Shown here: piece by piece, positions 13,313-14,519 of the stretch | Layout: every line of letters starts with the position of its first letter | Position numbering within the stretch: the stretch's first letter is position 1 | NCBI GenBank assembly: GCA_028685445.1 | Contig: JAQUDY010000011.1 | Location: 1-14,519, forward strand | DNA length: 14,519 nucleotides | From: Bacilli bacterium | GTDB taxonomy: Bacteria > Bacillota_I > Bacilli_A > RF39 > UBA660 | Direction of reading: 5' to 3' | The notes under the pieces: generated by a model | Database searches by the model: none | What the model was told of the DNA's origin: nothing | What the model saw: only the letters and a program-made list of their open reading frames with translations | Translations under genes and position numbers: made by a program

Positions 13313-14395
13313 GTGAAAAGTATATATATACATATTCCATTTTGTAAAAATATTTGTTCTTACTGTGATTTTTGCAAAATGTTATATACTTCAAGGGATG
13401 CTAAAAGATACTTAGCCGCTCTTAAAAATGAAGTTGAAGAATATTATTTAAATGAACCAGTCAAAGCAATTTATATAGGTGGTGGAACACCTTCAATCTT
13501 AGATCTAGAAGAATTAGAATATTTGTTTCAAATACTAGAAACTCTCAAAAAAAGAGAAGACTGCGAAATAACATATGAATGTAACCCTGATGATATAAAT
13601 GATGAGCTAATTAAACTATTAAAAATCAATGGTATTAATAGAATAAGTATTGGAGTTCAATCATTTGATCTAGACAAATTAAAATTCATGGAACGAATAA
13701 GTATTTATGAAGACATTAAAAATAAAATGGAATTAATTAAAGAAAATGGAATTGAAAATATTAGTTTAGATTTAATGTATGCTATTCCAGGAGAGACACT
13801 AGAAACATTAAAAAAAGATGTTAAGAAGTTTTTAAAACTAAATCCAGAGCATATTAGCACTTACTCATTAATTATAGAAAATAACACTAAAATTAAAATA
13901 AAAGGGTATCAAAATATTAATGAAGATCTTGAAGCAGAGATGTATAATTATATTTGCAAAAAATTAAAATCAAAAGGATATATCCATTATGAAATAAGCA
14001 ACTTTTCTAAAGATGGCTATTTTTCTAAAAATAATTTAACTTACTGGAATAACAAAGAATATTATGGATTTGGTTTAGGAGCTTCTGGTTATATTAATGG
14101 CTTTAGATATGAAAACACTAAAAACATAGATGCATATTGCAATGGAGAATACCGAAAAAATGAAGAGTTATTATCAAAACAAGAATTGATGGAATACGAA
14201 TTAATGTTGGGATTAAGAAAAACACGAGGTATTAACTTACAAGAATTCTTTGATAAATATGAAGTGAATGTTCAAGAAATATTTCCTGTTAAACCTCTTA
14301 TCAAAAATAAAGACTTAATTTATAAAAACGGATATATTTTTATAAATCCAGATAAGCTTTATTTAATGAATGAGATACTACTTAAACTAATATAA
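13313..14395 (+). CDS. hemW: radical SAM heme chaperone HemW
   Basis: The 360-residue protein belongs to the HemW (formerly HemN-like) radical SAM family. The N-terminus has the cluster motif C11-x3-C15-x2-C18 in HIPFCKNICSYCDF, followed by the SAM-binding GGGTP (56-60), ECNPDDI, INRISIGVQSFD and LDLMYAIPGET. The C-terminal HemW region contains YEISNFSK, NLTYWNNKEYYGFGLGASGYING and LMLGLRKTRGI. HemW binds heme and is thought to deliver it to respiratory enzymes; it is not an active coproporphyrinogen III oxidase. The GTG at 13313 is used, with AGAGGGA as Shine-Dalgarno about 8 bases upstream; no ATG is near. Position after lepA is conserved in Firmicutes, where hrcA usually follows. No heme-biosynthesis gene is in the window. 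Confidence 0.94.
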   Translation: MKSIYIHIPFCKNICSYCDFCKMLYTSRDAKRYLAALKNEVEEYYLNEPVKAIYIGGGTPSILDLEELEYLFQILETLKKREDCEITYECNPDDINDELIKLLKINGINRISIGVQSFDLDKLKFMERISIYEDIKNKMELIKENGIENISLDLMYAIPGETLETLKKDVKKFLKLNPEHISTYSLIIENNTKIKIKGYQNINEDLEAEMYNYICKKLKSKGYIHYEISNFSKDGYFSKNNLTYWNNKEYYGFGLGASGYINGFRYENTKNIDAYCNGEYRKNEELLSKQELMEYELMLGLRKTRGINLQEFFDKYEVNVQEIFPVKPLIKNKDLIYKNGYIFINPDKLYLMNEILLKLI

Positions 14396-14421
14396 TTAAC
14401 TGTATAGTATCTGTAAAAAGC

Positions 14422-14452
14422 TTGACAACTTGTAAAAAAATATAGATATGAT
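14422..14452 (+). promoter_or_regulatory. promoter of the partial gene at the window end
   Basis: A perfect TTGACA (14422-14427) is followed by TATGAT (14447-14452, 5 of 6) with a long 19-base spacer. No CIRCE element (TTAGCACTC-N9-GAGTGCTAA) is present between hemW and the next ORF. Confidence 0.5.
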
Positions 14453-14482
14453 AAAATAATTTTATAGTAAAAAGGTAATTAA

Positions 14483-14519
14483 ATGAAAAAAAATAATAAA
14501 TTTGTTAATTTTAACTTTT
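14483..14519 (+). CDS. start of an unidentified gene (3' end outside window)
   Basis: ATG 14483 follows an AAAGG Shine-Dalgarno (14471-14475) by seven bases and a promoter by about 30. The twelve visible codons encode MKKNNKFVNFNF, then the window ends. This does not look like the usual HrcA N-terminus (typically MLTERQ...). A basic start followed by hydrophobics could begin a signal or membrane segment, but too little is visible to say. Confidence 0.5.
   Translation, partial: MKKNNKFVNFNF

Noticed and set aside
14396..14482. CIRCE operator or hrcA start after hemW
   Set aside because: hrcA often follows hemW, but there is no TTAGCACTC/GAGTGCTAA repeat and the visible N-terminus does not look like HrcA.
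1..14519. CRISPR arrays, tRNA or rRNA genes, IS elements
   Set aside because: No regularly spaced repeats, cloverleaf sequences, rRNA motifs, transposase genes or terminal inverted repeats were seen on either strand by eye.

Overview
The window is about 14.5 kb of very AT-rich chromosome. All confident genes lie on the + strand and are tightly packed, often overlapping by a few bases. UGA is used as a stop codon (vanZ-like gene, cdd, recO, pyrB) and UGG encodes Trp, so the standard bacterial code applies and Mycoplasma/Spiroplasma are excluded. The order rpsU-yqeY-yqfC-yqfD-...-ybeY-dgkA-cdd-era-...-yqzL-recO is the conserved Firmicutes block known from Bacillus. Together with the base composition, this points to a low-GC Firmicute, possibly an uncultured gut Bacilli/Erysipelotrichia/RF39-like or clostridial lineage (inference). 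The yqfC/yqfD pair suggests descent from an endospore former.

Layout. (1) 1-6508: the end of rpsU, yqeY, the sporulation pair yqfC-yqfD, a VanZ-like membrane protein, ybeY, dgkA, cdd, an inactive-looking cdd paralogue, era, a 437-residue helical protein I do not recognise, and a 26-codon yqzL. In Bacillus the phoH and yqfF/pgpH genes sit between yqfD and ybeY; here only the VanZ-like gene is there. (2) 6511-7245: recO. (3) 7252-9067: a separate pyrimidine transcription unit. It has a good sigma-A-type promoter, a short leader ORF whose stop lies inside a terminator hairpin, pyrB, pyrI, an in-frame C-terminal remnant of a foreign-looking protein, and a strong terminator. (4) 9078-10896: alaS, which is unusually short. 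(5) 10894-11428: an orphan gene that may be a degenerate PD-(D/E)XK nuclease relative. (6) 11422-13268: lepA. (7) 13276-14395: hemW, then a promoter and the first 12 codons of another gene.

Function. Most genes serve ribosome or RNA maturation and translation (rpsU, ybeY, era, alaS, lepA), envelope lipid recycling (dgkA, perhaps vanZ-like), DNA repair (recO) and pyrimidine metabolism (cdd for salvage, pyrBI for de novo synthesis).

The most interesting signal is the region before pyrB. It combines a promoter, strong SD, 18-codon leader peptide, U-rich stretch and terminator overlapping the leader stop. This is the arrangement of the enterobacterial UTP-sensitive pyrBI attenuator, rather than the PyrR-dependent leader usual in Firmicutes. 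The next most interesting are the tandem cytidine deaminase that has lost all its zinc ligands, the compact alanyl-tRNA synthetase, and the HTH-like repeat protein inserted between era and yqzL.
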